From contig CAZZJC010000030.1 of NCBI GenBank assembly GCA_964654285.1, positions 5,463 to 69,462 on the forward strand: a DNA stretch of 64,000 bases, written 5' to 3'. How positions within the stretch are numbered: position 1 is the first letter of the stretch; each line of letters begins with the position of its first letter. Below are positions 10,000-19,052 of the stretch, in pieces. The translations under genes and the position numbers were made by a program. The DNA is from BJHQ01 sp964654285 (GTDB lineage: Bacteria; Planctomycetota; UBA11346). Under the pieces are notes generated by a model. The model ran no database searches. It was given only the letters and a program-made list of their open reading frames with translations, and was not told the DNA's origin.

Positions 10000-12525
10000 G
10001 TGACCTGGCTCCATCCACGCGTCTGTGCCAGCCTGCTCGCCCTCGCTGCCGCCACGGCGGGCGAGTCGCCGGTGACCTTCGACGGCCCCAACCCGCACAC
10101 CGATCCGCGCGACGGTGCCGTGGTGCTTCTGCAAGGCGGCGTCGTGCGCTGGAAAGACCTGCGCATCGTCGCCGATGCCGTGCGCTACCTGCCGCCCTCC
10201 ACCGGCAGCCACTCCGGCGGCGATCTCTACGCCACGGGATCGATCCTGGTCACCCAGCCGGGCCTGCGCCTCGAATGCGAGCGTCTCGGCCTGCACACCG
10301 TCGCCGAGACCGGCAAGGCCTGGAAGGTGAAGGTGCTGGTCGAACCCGAGGCCGTGACCGCAGGCAAGCCGGGCGCGGCCAAGCCCGCGACGACCTCTGA
10401 CGCGGTGACCGGCAACCGCCTGCACATCGCGCCCAAGGCCGAGACCGACGGCCTGCGTCCGGCCGCCGACCGCAGCCTGCGCATCGAGGCCGAGACCGCC
10501 GACTTCGCCCGCGACCGCATCGTCCTGCACGACTGCACCGCCGATTTCGGGCACGGATCCGTGCTCGGGATGATCATCCCGCGCATCACGATCTGGCTGC
10601 AGGAAGAGGATCATGGTCGCGATTTCGCCCCGCGCGAGAAGGCGCTGCAGGCCGAGATCAAGGCGATCCAGGCGCGCATCGCGACGGAGCGGAGGCGGGT
10701 CGCCGCCGCCGATGCCCGACCCGCGCCCGGCGCGGCGGAAGAGCTCGCGCGATTGCAGGCGGAGCTGGATGGGAAGGTCTCGGCCCTGGAGAAACTGCAG
10801 CGGGAATACTTCTTCGAGCCCGGCCGGAGCGGTTTCCGCCGCTACGTCGCGGCGATCTCGGCGACGTCCCCGGTCACCACCTTCGCCGAGATTCCGATCT
10901 TCTGGCTGCCCTACGTCTACCGCGATTTCCGCTACTGGTGGCCCTGGTCGCAGGCGGCGGCGGGAACCAGCCAGCGCCAAGGCACCTGGATCCGCTACTG
11001 GGCCGGCAGCGATCTGCCGACCTACGCAGGCTGGAAGACCCGCATCGCCGTGCGCGGCGACAACAACACGTTCTCGGGCCCCGGCTATGGCGCCTACGGC
11101 CGCTGGTTCCACGACCGTTTCGGCAAGGGCCAGGCTGAATGGTTCGAAATGCCGCGCGAGGTCGTGACCAGCACCAGCGGCGACGGCCGCGATGGCATCG
11201 CCACCCGCCACGCCCGCGCGGTGACGGTCGATCATCAGGTCCAGTTTCCCGGCGGCGCGCTCGCGCTGCAATGGGACCAGCTGCCCGCCGGCGATCCGCG
11301 CGCACCCGGCGACACGACTCCGCCGGATGAGCGTTTCCGCGCGGATTACATGCGGAAGAACCTGAATGAGCGTCCGTTGGCGCGCAAGGGTGCGACCGCG
11401 TCGTATGGCACCAGCCTGGGCACGGTGGTGGTCGACGCCGAGCGCAATCCCTATCCCGACCGGCCGGACACCGAACGCTGGCTCGGGGTGCAGATGTCGG
11501 CCCCGCGCACGACCCTGGTCGGTCCGGTGCGGTTGGAAGCCGACGGTTGGATGGAAAGCCTGCACCGCGACCTGGAAGGCAGCCGCGCCGACCGCCTGTC
11601 CTATCGAACCGGTCTCGCCGCCACGAAATGGCTGGGCGGCATCGCGCTGGATATCGACGGCGGGGTGCGCGGGGTGAATTACTACAACGGCGTGCTGCGC
11701 GGCAGCGACCGCCCCAATGTGGAGGAGCGCCACGTCGCCTATGGCGATGCCGGCGTGTCGCTGCGCATGGAAGGCGATTTCGGCGAGGCCGGCCGGCCGC
11801 TCACCAACACCATCACGCCCACCGTCGGCGTGCAGGTGCTCGGCGCCGGTCGCGGCGATCCGCTGCCCGGCTACGGATTCGGCGATTCCCGCGACACCCT
11901 GGACGAGGACCGCCGCTATCTGGTGACCGGGGCGAGCACCAGCCTGGCCACTTCGCGCCAGCTGTTCAGCGCCAGCGCCACCGCGCGCTGGGGCCTGCGC
12001 AGGGAGGACCGCCGCTGGACCGATGGTTCCGGCACCGAGCAGTACGGCCGGGGCGCCCTGGCCGACCTCTCCCTGTTCGCCGATGGCGCACCGCTCAAGG
12101 ATGTCGTGGTGGCGTTGTCGGCCCTCTACGACCATCGTCCGCGCGAATGGCAGAACTTCGACGGATCCGCCCGGTGGATGGTGCATGAACGCGTGGTGCT
12201 GCGCTGGCGTGGATCGATGATCCCGGTCGCCATCGACGGTTCCCGGCAATGGAGCCAGGAACCCGGCCTGACCCTGGTCGGCAACCGCTACCGCGTCGAC
12301 GCGCATCTGACCATCCGCCCCAACGGCGCGCCTCTGGACAGCTGGTACGTCGGCGCCAGCCGGCGCATGGCGGAAGGTGATGCCATGGCCACCTATCAGG
12401 TCATCCGCGATCCCGGGGCCAGGAAGGCGGACCACCGTTTCGGCCTCGGCTTCAGCCTCGGCGGCGGACCGGCCGATGATCCGACCGCCGAGCTGCCGTC
12501 CCCCCATTCCTGGACCATGTACTGA
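10000..12525 (+). CDS. LptD/OstA-like outer-membrane protein with coiled-coil insert
   Basis: This 841-residue protein probably inserts glycolipid into the outer membrane. A GTG start at 10000 opens a good signal peptide (VCASLLALAAATAG). Residues about 25-110 form an OstA/LptA-type beta region (DLYATGSILVTQPGLRLECERL). A highly charged coiled coil at about 207-267 (EKALQAEIKAIQARI, later LQAELDGKVSALEKLQ) interrupts the second part of this region. Then comes the LptD signature IPIFWLPYVYRDFRYWWPWS with GTSQRQGTW, followed by a long barrel of alternating strands ending in an aromatic residue (TMY). The coiled coil is not part of classical LptD. It leads a three-gene unit with gaps of 2 bases and a 4-base overlap. 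Confidence is good for LptD-like, lower for actual lipopolysaccharide transport. Confidence 0.8.
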   Translation: MTWLHPRVCASLLALAAATAGESPVTFDGPNPHTDPRDGAVVLLQGGVVRWKDLRIVADAVRYLPPSTGSHSGGDLYATGSILVTQPGLRLECERLGLHTVAETGKAWKVKVLVEPEAVTAGKPGAAKPATTSDAVTGNRLHIAPKAETDGLRPAADRSLRIEAETADFARDRIVLHDCTADFGHGSVLGMIIPRITIWLQEEDHGRDFAPREKALQAEIKAIQARIATERRRVAAADARPAPGAAEELARLQAELDGKVSALEKLQREYFFEPGRSGFRRYVAAISATSPVTTFAEIPIFWLPYVYRDFRYWWPWSQAAAGTSQRQGTWIRYWAGSDLPTYAGWKTRIAVRGDNNTFSGPGYGAYGRWFHDRFGKGQAEWFEMPREVVTSTSGDGRDGIATRHARAVTVDHQVQFPGGALALQWDQLPAGDPRAPGDTTPPDERFRADYMRKNLNERPLARKGATASYGTSLGTVVVDAERNPYPDRPDTERWLGVQMSAPRTTLVGPVRLEADGWMESLHRDLEGSRADRLSYRTGLAATKWLGGIALDIDGGVRGVNYYNGVLRGSDRPNVEERHVAYGDAGVSLRMEGDFGEAGRPLTNTITPTVGVQVLGAGRGDPLPGYGFGDSRDTLDEDRRYLVTGASTSLATSRQLFSASATARWGLRREDRRWTDGSGTEQYGRGALADLSLFADGAPLKDVVVALSALYDHRPREWQNFDGSARWMVHERVVLRWRGSMIPVAIDGSRQWSQEPGLTLVGNRYRVDAHLTIRPNGAPLDSWYVGASRRMAEGDAMATYQVIRDPGARKADHRFGLGFSLGGGPADDPTAELPSPHSWTMY

Positions 12526-12527
12526 CC

Positions 12528-13424
12528 ATGGCCGGGAACCTCCTGCGTCTTGCGATCATCGCCGGCTGGATGGTCCTGCTCGGCCTCCAGTTCCGCGCCC
12601 ATGCCCTGCCGGCGCTCGGTCTCGCCGCGACCGATGCCGATCTGCGCCCGGTCTTCAAGGCGCAGCTCGGCCGCACCCTGCGCTACGACCTCAGCCAGGC
12701 CGGCAACCGCATCGGCGGCGCGACGCTCGCCTTCGCCGCGCATGAGACGGGATTCCGCCAGAACCTCGATCTGCGCCTCGATCCCGGAGGTCCGCTCGCG
12801 CCCGTCCTCGGCCACCTCGCCACCGTGCTGACCCAGGACGACGCGCCGACCCGCGTGGCGTTCAACCTGGCGGCCGAGATCCGCTTCGACGACCGCCTGC
12901 GCCCGGTCGGCGGCGACATCGTGGGCAACCTCGGCCGGTTGCAGGTCCAGGCCGACGCGGTGCTCGACCATCGCGGCCTGGTCGGGGGCTATCGGATGGG
13001 AACGGCCGAACGCGTTCCGTTCAGCGTGGCCTCCGTCTCGGCCGAGGGCATCGCCAGCATCGATCTCGCCCCGTGCCTGCCGCCCGGCCTCGAACCCGGG
13101 CGCACGGTCGCCAGCCAGGTGCTGGGGTTCAACGGAACCGGTCTGACGCGTCGGACCCAGATCCTGCGTCCGATCCAGCGCGAAACCATGGTCACCAAGG
13201 CCGGCAGGCTGGACCTGCTGCGGGTCGACATCGAATCGGACCAGCGTTCCGTCGGCACCGCCTGGTGCGATGGCACCGGCACGATCTACCGCCTGGAGCA
13301 GGTCGACGGGACGCTGGTCGCCGACCTCATCGAACTGCGCGATGCCAGCGGGGTGGTCTGGCCGCCGAAGCCGGCGACGGCAGCCGCAGCGGTGAAGCCG
13401 GCCACCCAATCGGTGCTGCCATGA
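12528..13424 (+). CDS. Unrecognised secreted or anchored protein in the lptD-like operon
   Basis: This 298-residue protein matches no family I can name. It starts with a hydrophobic segment (LAIIAGWMVLLGLQF), either a signal peptide or a membrane anchor. The remainder is rich in beta-type sequence (LRYDLSQAGNRIGGATLAFA, VAFNLAAEIRF), as in periplasmic beta-sandwich proteins, and ends in an Ala/Pro tail. It begins 2 bases after the lptD-like gene and shares ATGA with the squalene synthase gene, so the three are surely co-transcribed. Envelope lipid handling is a fair guess from context only. Confidence 0.75.
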   Translation: MAGNLLRLAIIAGWMVLLGLQFRAHALPALGLAATDADLRPVFKAQLGRTLRYDLSQAGNRIGGATLAFAAHETGFRQNLDLRLDPGGPLAPVLGHLATVLTQDDAPTRVAFNLAAEIRFDDRLRPVGGDIVGNLGRLQVQADAVLDHRGLVGGYRMGTAERVPFSVASVSAEGIASIDLAPCLPPGLEPGRTVASQVLGFNGTGLTRRTQILRPIQRETMVTKAGRLDLLRVDIESDQRSVGTAWCDGTGTIYRLEQVDGTLVADLIELRDASGVVWPPKPATAAAAVKPATQSVLP

Positions 13425-14500
13425 GCAGACGCAGACCCGTGACCCCGCCCGAGCCCGTGCCGGGCCAGGAGCATGCCTACTGCCGCGGCATGCTGCCGCA
13501 GGTCTCGCGCACCTTCGCCGCCTGCATCCGCCTGCTGCCGCCCCGGCTGGAGCACGCGGTGCTGGTCGCCTATCTGCTCTGCCGCATCGCGGATACGTGC
13601 GAGGACACCGCCGACCTGCCGTTGGAGCGCAAGCATGCGCTGCTCGCCCGGTTCCGCTCCTGCCTGGACGAGTCCGGCCCCGACGCCGCGCCGTTGCGCG
13701 AGACCTTCTCGGCCCTGCGCGCCGGCGGCCCGGCGCGCATCCCGGACGAGCACCTGGCCGAGCACGCCGACACGACCTTGTCCGAGTACCGCCGCCTGCC
13801 CGCCGCCGCGCGCGCCGCCATCCGGCCCTGGGTGCAGGAGATGTGCGACGGCATGGCCGCGTTCGCGACCATGCAGGAGCAGTGCGCGCCCGGCCGCCTG
13901 ATCGCCCTCGAAGACGAGGCCGCGCTCGACCGCTACTGCTGGTACGTCGCCGGCACCGTCGGCCACCTGCTCACCGATCTCTTCGCCTGGCATCACCCGC
14001 GCATGACCAAGGCGAGCCGGCGGCGGCTCGACACCCTGGCGACCAGCTTCGGCCTCGGCCTGCAGCTGACCAACATCATCAAGGACGTGGCCGACGACCG
14101 CCAGCGCGGCTGGAGCTTCGTCCCGCGCCAGCTCTGCGAGAGCGCCGGCATCGATCCGGCGGCGCTGCTCGACCCCGAGCGCGCCGCCGCCGCGCGCACG
14201 GTGATGGACGCGCTCGTCGCGAAGACCCGCAGCCACCTCGAAGACGCGCTCGACTACTGCTGCGTCCTGCCGCGGCCGGCCTACCGCATCCGCCTGTTCT
14301 GCCTCGCGCCGCTGTTCTTCGCCGTGCGCACCCTGGCCGTCGCCGCCCGCGATCCGCGTCTGCTGGATCCCGGCCACAAGGTCAAGATCAGCCGCGGCGA
14401 GGTCTACCGCATCCTCTGCGCCTGCCATCTCGTCGCGCCCAGCAACCACCTCATCCGCGCCTATTTCCGCCAGCTGGAGCGCAAACGCGCGCGCGACTGA
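13421..14500 (+). CDS. Squalene/phytoene synthase family enzyme
   Basis: This 359-residue trans-isoprenyl diphosphate synthase couples two prenyl diphosphates head to head. Both aspartate-rich motifs are present: DTCED at 58-62, and KDVADDRQRGWSFVP from 221. Between them is YCWYVAGTVG at 172-181, close to the YCxYVAGxVG of squalene synthases and unlike most phytoene synthases. Farnesyl diphosphate to squalene is therefore the likelier reaction, feeding hopanoids or sterols. No cyclase or desaturase is next to it, so carotenoid chemistry is not excluded. A hydrophobic stretch near 285-305 (FCLAPLFFAVRTLAVA) could be the C-terminal membrane contact. Its ATG overlaps the previous stop (ATGA). 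Co-transcription with an outer-membrane assembly gene suggests joint control of envelope lipids. Confidence 0.88.
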   Translation: MSRRRPVTPPEPVPGQEHAYCRGMLPQVSRTFAACIRLLPPRLEHAVLVAYLLCRIADTCEDTADLPLERKHALLARFRSCLDESGPDAAPLRETFSALRAGGPARIPDEHLAEHADTTLSEYRRLPAAARAAIRPWVQEMCDGMAAFATMQEQCAPGRLIALEDEAALDRYCWYVAGTVGHLLTDLFAWHHPRMTKASRRRLDTLATSFGLGLQLTNIIKDVADDRQRGWSFVPRQLCESAGIDPAALLDPERAAAARTVMDALVAKTRSHLEDALDYCCVLPRPAYRIRLFCLAPLFFAVRTLAVAARDPRLLDPGHKVKISRGEVYRILCACHLVAPSNHLIRAYFRQLERKRARD

Positions 14501-14554
14501 GCGGGTGGAGCCGGGCGGGCGTCGCCAGGCCAGGATCCGCGGCAGCCACCCCGC

Positions 14555-16861
14555 TCACCCCGATACCGCGCCCTTGATCGCATAGACCTGGCCGTGCCCC
14601 GGCAACGTCACGGTGTCGGCGTAGAAATGCCGGCGCACGATGAGCTGGAACTGCGCGGCTGCGGCGAGATCCGCGACGCCACGGGATGCCGAATAGAGCG
14701 ATGCCGCCAGGCGGGTGGCGTTGGGCACATCGGCGGGAACCACCGCCACGCCGGCGGTCAGGCCGTCGGAGGCGGCCACGTGGGTGAGCATCGCCAGGCC
14801 GGCACGCAGGGCCTGTTCGCCCGAAGCCAGGGTCTCCCCGGGGAAATGCGCGACGAATCCGCTGCCGAGAACCCCTTCGACCGTGCCGCCGAGACTGCGC
14901 ACGCTGGCCACCAGCCGAGGCATGGTGAGGGCGAGCAGATTGGTGCCGGGCTTGAGATCGAGTCCGAGATAGAGCACCGCCCCGGATCCGGCACTGAGGT
15001 TCAATTCGCCCGCCACCCCGCCGGACAGCACCCGTTCGAGGGCCGCACGCACCGCCGCGGCTTCGCGCAGTTCCTGCACCAGGTGGTGCAGGGATTGCGT
15101 AAGCAGGCCGAATTCATCGCGCCCGGGCGGGGGCAGCGGCGCATCGAGATCGCCCTGGGCGATGGCGAGCATGGCCTTGCGCAGCGCCTGCACGGGACGG
15201 TTGAAGCGGCGGGCGATCAGCAGCGCGGCGGTGAGAAAGGCGAGCAGCAGGCAGCCTTGCAGGATGAGCTGCTGGATCCACACGGAGCGGCGCAGCGCAT
15301 CGATGCGCGAGGCGTCGATGTCGACGCCGATCAGGCCGGCGCAGGAGCCATCGGCGCGTCGTATCGGTGCGTAGCCTGACAGCACCGTGCCCCATTGATC
15401 GCTGTTGGGCTCGTCATCGCAGACCGGGTTTGCGAAACCGTCGAGCATGCGCGGGGAAGCCTTCGTCGAATAGGGCTTGCCGGGCCAGGCGGGTTCCTCG
15501 TCGGGATCGATGACGCCGTTGTGGTTGGCGTCCTCGGCGATCTGGGTGTCGAGGATGAACTCCACCACCTGGGTCTTGGCGGAATCGGCACGATTCCGCA
15601 TCGCATACAGGAAGCGCACATCCGGATTGGCGGCCTTGAGCTGGCGCAGGGCGGCGATCTCCCGCTGATACGCAGGCGTCTGGGCGTCTTCGCGCTGCCG
15701 GAATCCGTCGAGATCGGCCGGGTGCACGAGTTGGGCGGCGGCGCCGGCGGTGAGCAGCAGTTCGCTGCGCAGGTTGGCGAGCTGCCGGTCGAGGGCGATC
15801 TGGCTGGTGATGAAGCCGGTCACCCCGGTGCCGATCGAGGCCACCAGCCACAACGCGAGCGCGAGCCGGCCGGAGAAACCGAAGCGCACGGGCTTGGCGC
15901 CCGCGTGGACGCGCGGTGCCGCTGCCGGCACCGTCGGGCGGAGGGTGCTCACGGTGCCGGTCGTCGAAAGGCTCGGTCGGCCTGCCGTCAGCGAGGCCGT
16001 GGGATCGGTGCTGTCGTTGGCCGCTCGCAGAACCAGCGGCCGCGTGCCTCCGGGCGGCAGCCCCAGCTCATCCAGGGCAGCGAGCGCACTCGCGGCCGAG
16101 GCGAAGCGGTTCTCCGGACGTTCCGCGATCAGCCGATCCAGCCATTGGATGAGCTGAGGCGGCAGACCCGGACACCAGGTGGAGGCCGATCCGGGGCCGG
16201 TGAGGACCAGCGCATGCAGGGCGGTGCCCTGGACCTTGCCGTAGGGAGGGGTTCCGCTCGCCGCCTCGCCCAGGATCAGGCCAAGCGAAAACAGGTCGGA
16301 ACGCTGGTCGTGGGGCACGCCGATGAACGATTCGGGCGCCATGTAGCGCACCGTTCCCAGAAGTGCGGACTTGCTGGTGAGATCCTGGCTTGGGCCAAGC
16401 TGGGCCAGGCCGAAGTCGGCGAGTTTGTACTGGCCTTGCAGGCCGATGAGGATGTTGGCTGGCTTGAGATCGCGATGCAGGATCCCGGCGCGGTGCGCCG
16501 CGACCAGGGCGTCCAGCAATTGCGCCGCGAGATCCCTGAGCCGGTGGACATCGAACGGGCCGTGGCGCCGCAGATGGGTGCCGAGATCGCCGCCGGGCAG
16601 CATCTCCATGACCAGATAGGCCGGATCGCCGCTGAAGTCCATGTCGTGGATCTGCACCACATGCGGACTCGACAGGCGCGCCAGGGCCCGGGCTTCCGCC
16701 TGGAATCGGGCCAGGGCCGATGCTTCAGCGACCCGCGTCCGGCGCATGGTCTTGATCGCCACCTCGCGCTCGAGTTGCGGATCCCAGGCGAGGTGGACCT
16801 CGCCCATGCCGCCGTGGCCCAGCAGTCTGCGCAATTGGTAACGACCGACCGTGGCATCCAT
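14555..16861 (-). CDS. Ser/Thr kinase fused to EF-hand sensor, HAMP and cyclase-like domain
   Basis: This is a 768-residue multidomain transmembrane protein. Kinase at 1-265: GHGGMGEVHLAW, K37, HRDLKPAN with D131, DFG 149-151, and MAPES. A disordered linker leads to helix one (about 331-352). The outside region (about 353-530) looks like a Cache-type sensor and contains a perfect EF-hand calcium loop, D444 to E455 (DANHNGVIDPDE). Helix two spans about 530-551 and a HAMP region 552-600. Residues 603-768 resemble an adenylate/guanylate cyclase domain (AALERVLSGGVAGELNL, LGGTVEGVLGSGFVAHFP, and NATRLAASL near 714), but the metal-binding aspartates are not evident, so this part is probably non-catalytic. 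Predicted topology puts the kinase and the cyclase-like domain on the same cytoplasmic side. It is monocistronic and convergent with the squalene synthase gene. Confidence 0.85.
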   Translation of the reverse strand: MDATVGRYQLRRLLGHGGMGEVHLAWDPQLEREVAIKTMRRTRVAEASALARFQAEARALARLSSPHVVQIHDMDFSGDPAYLVMEMLPGGDLGTHLRRHGPFDVHRLRDLAAQLLDALVAAHRAGILHRDLKPANILIGLQGQYKLADFGLAQLGPSQDLTSKSALLGTVRYMAPESFIGVPHDQRSDLFSLGLILGEAASGTPPYGKVQGTALHALVLTGPGSASTWCPGLPPQLIQWLDRLIAERPENRFASAASALAALDELGLPPGGTRPLVLRAANDSTDPTASLTAGRPSLSTTGTVSTLRPTVPAAAPRVHAGAKPVRFGFSGRLALALWLVASIGTGVTGFITSQIALDRQLANLRSELLLTAGAAAQLVHPADLDGFRQREDAQTPAYQREIAALRQLKAANPDVRFLYAMRNRADSAKTQVVEFILDTQIAEDANHNGVIDPDEEPAWPGKPYSTKASPRMLDGFANPVCDDEPNSDQWGTVLSGYAPIRRADGSCAGLIGVDIDASRIDALRRSVWIQQLILQGCLLLAFLTAALLIARRFNRPVQALRKAMLAIAQGDLDAPLPPPGRDEFGLLTQSLHHLVQELREAAAVRAALERVLSGGVAGELNLSAGSGAVLYLGLDLKPGTNLLALTMPRLVASVRSLGGTVEGVLGSGFVAHFPGETLASGEQALRAGLAMLTHVAASDGLTAGVAVVPADVPNATRLAASLYSASRGVADLAAAAQFQLIVRRHFYADTVTLPGHGQVYAIKGAVSG

Positions 16862-16960
16862 CGCGGGGAGGATCGCGGAGAGATCCTGCGGATCAATCCC
16901 GCAAACGCAGCCCGTCGTAACTTCTCAACGGTGCCGCACAGGAGGCGACACCGTCAGCCG

Positions 16961-17950
16961 TCAACCCAGGGCTTTTCGCAGCCGAGGCAGCACATCGGCG
17001 AGCGCCGCGTCGAGGTTTCCCGGGAAGGTGCAGCCCGCCGCCTGCTGGTGCCCGCCGCCGCCGAAGGCCTCGGCCACCGGGGCGACCGCATACGGAGGAT
17101 TGGAACGCAGGCTGATCCTGACCGCGCTGCGATCCGGACGTTCGCGCATCAGATAGGCGATCTGGTTGCCGGTCAGCGAACGCGGGAACTCGACCAGGTC
17201 GCCCCAGTCCTCCGGTTCGCCCACGGCGGCGATGGCGGCGGCGGGTAGGGCGATGCCGGCGAGTGTCGGGGCCTTGGCGTCGACGGTCAGATGTTCCAGG
17301 CCCAGTTGCATGATCTTGAGGTCGTGCGGGGTGCGCGTGTAGGTCAGCGCCCGGTTGAGCGCCGCCGCATCGATGCCGGTGTCGACCAGGGTCGCGGCGA
17401 AGCGCAGGCTGGCGGCGGTGGTGTTGCTGTGCATGAAGCGGCCGGTGTCGAAGACCACCGTGACGTACAGGCATGCGGCCGTCGGCTTGTCGAGCTTAAC
17501 GCCCAGCTTTTTCAGCAGATTCCACGCCACGACGCCGGATGACGCCGCGTCGACGTCGACCAGGTTCACGTCGCCGAAGCGGTCGTTGGTGCTGTGGTGG
17601 TCGAGATTGACCAGCACCCCGCCCTTGGCGCGGGTCTTGGCTACCAGGGCGGACATCGGCCCCAGCCGGGCCAGGTCGCCGGCATCGCACGACACGATCG
17701 CGTCCGGCGCGGGCAGCCTGCGCGCCTGGGCTTCGTCCATCACCGCCGCGATGCGCGCGAAGCCGGGCAGGAAGCCATAGATCGAGGCCGGTCTTCCGGG
17801 GCAGCAGAAGCGCACCCGCTTGCCCAGGGCGGTCAGGCTGCGGACCAGCGCGAGTCCGGTGCCGAGACCGTCGCCGTCCGGGTTGAGGTGGGTGGTCACC
17901 ACCACGGTGGTGGCGGAGCGCAGGGCCTTGGCGGCGGCAGCGTAGGTCAT
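16961..17950 (-). CDS. nrnA: DHH/DHHA1 phosphoesterase, NrnA-like
   Basis: This 329-residue enzyme is of the kind that degrades nanoRNA (2-5 nt) and/or 3'-phosphoadenosine 5'-phosphate. The DHH-domain metal ligands are visible: H21, D25 and D27 in THLNPDGDGLG, D89 in VSCDAGD, D117-H118-H119 in NLDHHSTND, and the later DTGRF. The DHHA1 substrate domain ends with the GGGGHQQAAG signature. Length fits NrnA (about 310-330). The ATG at 17950 is taken because the DHH fold starts right behind it; the frame upstream runs into a palindromic repeat. A CysQ/IMPase-like phosphatase at 45618 might share the pAp substrate. Confidence 0.88.
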   Translation of the reverse strand: MTYAAAAKALRSATTVVVTTHLNPDGDGLGTGLALVRSLTALGKRVRFCCPGRPASIYGFLPGFARIAAVMDEAQARRLPAPDAIVSCDAGDLARLGPMSALVAKTRAKGGVLVNLDHHSTNDRFGDVNLVDVDAASSGVVAWNLLKKLGVKLDKPTAACLYVTVVFDTGRFMHSNTTAASLRFAATLVDTGIDAAALNRALTYTRTPHDLKIMQLGLEHLTVDAKAPTLAGIALPAAAIAAVGEPEDWGDLVEFPRSLTGNQIAYLMRERPDRSAVRISLRSNPPYAVAPVAEAFGGGGHQQAAGCTFPGNLDAALADVLPRLRKALG

Positions 17951-18027
17951 GGCCGGGATGCTGCGCCCTGGGCCGAGGTGTCCAGGCGTCGGCGCGCAGC
18001 GTCCGTCGGGCTTCATAAAGTTGGCCT

Positions 18028-18080
18028 TCCTGGAGCGCCGGCGTCTCGCCGGCCGAAAAAGCAGCATCCCCAGGATGCTA
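18028..18080. repeat. Dispersed palindromic repeat, copy 1
   Basis: The core is TCCTGGAGCGCCGGCGTCTCGCCGGCCGAAAAAGCAGC, quoted as TCCTGGAGCGCCGGCG plus TCTCGCCGGCCGAAAAAGC. It folds into a GCCGGCG/CGCCGGC hairpin followed by an A-run. The same order of parts recurs at 26309-26357 with a few changes. A second small hairpin, GCATCC-CCA-GGATGC, follows directly here. It lies between divergent nrnA and the hydrolase gene. Confidence 0.6.
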
Positions 18081-18159
18081 CCAACCGACTTTTGCGGCAG
18101 GCTGAGCCGACTTTCGAGGCGCGCATTGACCTGTCGCAGGCGCAGCGTCAGCATCCGGC

Positions 18160-19029
18160 ATGGATGCTGATTCCCGACCTTTGTGGCGACGCCTGTTGTA
18201 TCCGCAGACCTGGGCCGTGCGGGCGGTTCGCCTGGTGGCGATCCTCCTGTTCGCGCCGGTGCTGGTTCTCCTGGGCTGCCAGCATCGGCTGATCTACCAT
18301 CCGCCGCGCTATCCCGAATCGGTCCAGGTGCCGACTGGGGTGGTGACGTTCCACTTCCAGACCGGCGAAGGCCAGCAGGCGGCGTATTGGATGCCGCCGA
18401 GAACCGGCGCAGAACCGCAGCGGATCTGGATGGTGTGCAGCGGCAACGCCACCGCTGCGCTGCAATGGCCGGACTGGTTGGCGACGGTGCCCGACGCCTC
18501 GGCCGGATTCCTGCTCATCGACTATCCCGGCTACGGCGCCAACGAAGGCAGCCCGGATCCGGCCCGCATCCTCGCGGTGACCGAGGCGGCGGTGCGCGCG
18601 TTGGCGGAGCACCTGCGACTCACGCCGGAGGCGGTGGAGGCCCGCCTGGGCCTGTTCGGCCACTCGCTCGGCTGCGCCAGCGCGCTCCAGCACGCGGCCC
18701 GGCATCCGGTGCGGCGGATCGTCCTGGTGGCCCCATTCACCACCATGCTCGCCATGGCCCGCCGCATGGTCGGCTGGCCGCTCTGCCACGTGCTGTTGCA
18801 CCGCTTCGACAACGAAGCCCGCCTGGCGGAACTCGCCGCAACCACCAAGCCGCCACCGATCGTCATCTTCCACGGCGACCGCGACCAGGTCATCCCGGTG
18901 GAGATGGGTCGCGCCCTGGCGCAGGCGCATCCGGGTTTCGTGACCTGTCATGAGATCGCCGGTGCAGACCACGACGGCATCCTGGAAGTCGCGCGCACGG
19001 CGATCCAGCGCGCCCTGGCCGAGCGCTGA
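18160..19029 (+). CDS. Alpha/beta hydrolase, probably a lipoprotein
   Basis: This 289-residue serine hydrolase has nucleophile S169 in GHSLG, acid D242 in HGDRDQVIP and histidine H271 in GADHDG, the full catalytic triad. The order and the LLIDYPGYGANEG oxyanion-side motif match the BEM46/ABHD17-like group of esterases or acyl hydrolases. The N-terminus has a positively charged stretch, a hydrophobic run and LLGC with the cysteine at 40, a lipobox, so it is probably an envelope lipoprotein; a plain membrane anchor is the alternative. The substrate is unknown. It runs towards hisH, 23 bases away on the other strand. Confidence 0.82.
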   Translation: MDADSRPLWRRLLYPQTWAVRAVRLVAILLFAPVLVLLGCQHRLIYHPPRYPESVQVPTGVVTFHFQTGEGQQAAYWMPPRTGAEPQRIWMVCSGNATAALQWPDWLATVPDASAGFLLIDYPGYGANEGSPDPARILAVTEAAVRALAEHLRLTPEAVEARLGLFGHSLGCASALQHAARHPVRRIVLVAPFTTMLAMARRMVGWPLCHVLLHRFDNEARLAELAATTKPPPIVIFHGDRDQVIPVEMGRALAQAHPGFVTCHEIAGADHDGILEVARTAIQRALAER

Positions 19030-19052
19030 CCCCGAAAGGTCGGACGCGGGTC

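Noticed and set aside
8515..12507. A 1,330-residue open frame on the minus strand, and other very long frames such as 39784-42705 (-), 33668-35809 (-) and 4041-7448 (+)
   Set aside because: High GC content leaves opposite and shifted frames free of stops. Only parts that carry recognisable motifs (hflX, truD) were kept; the rest lie over well-supported genes.
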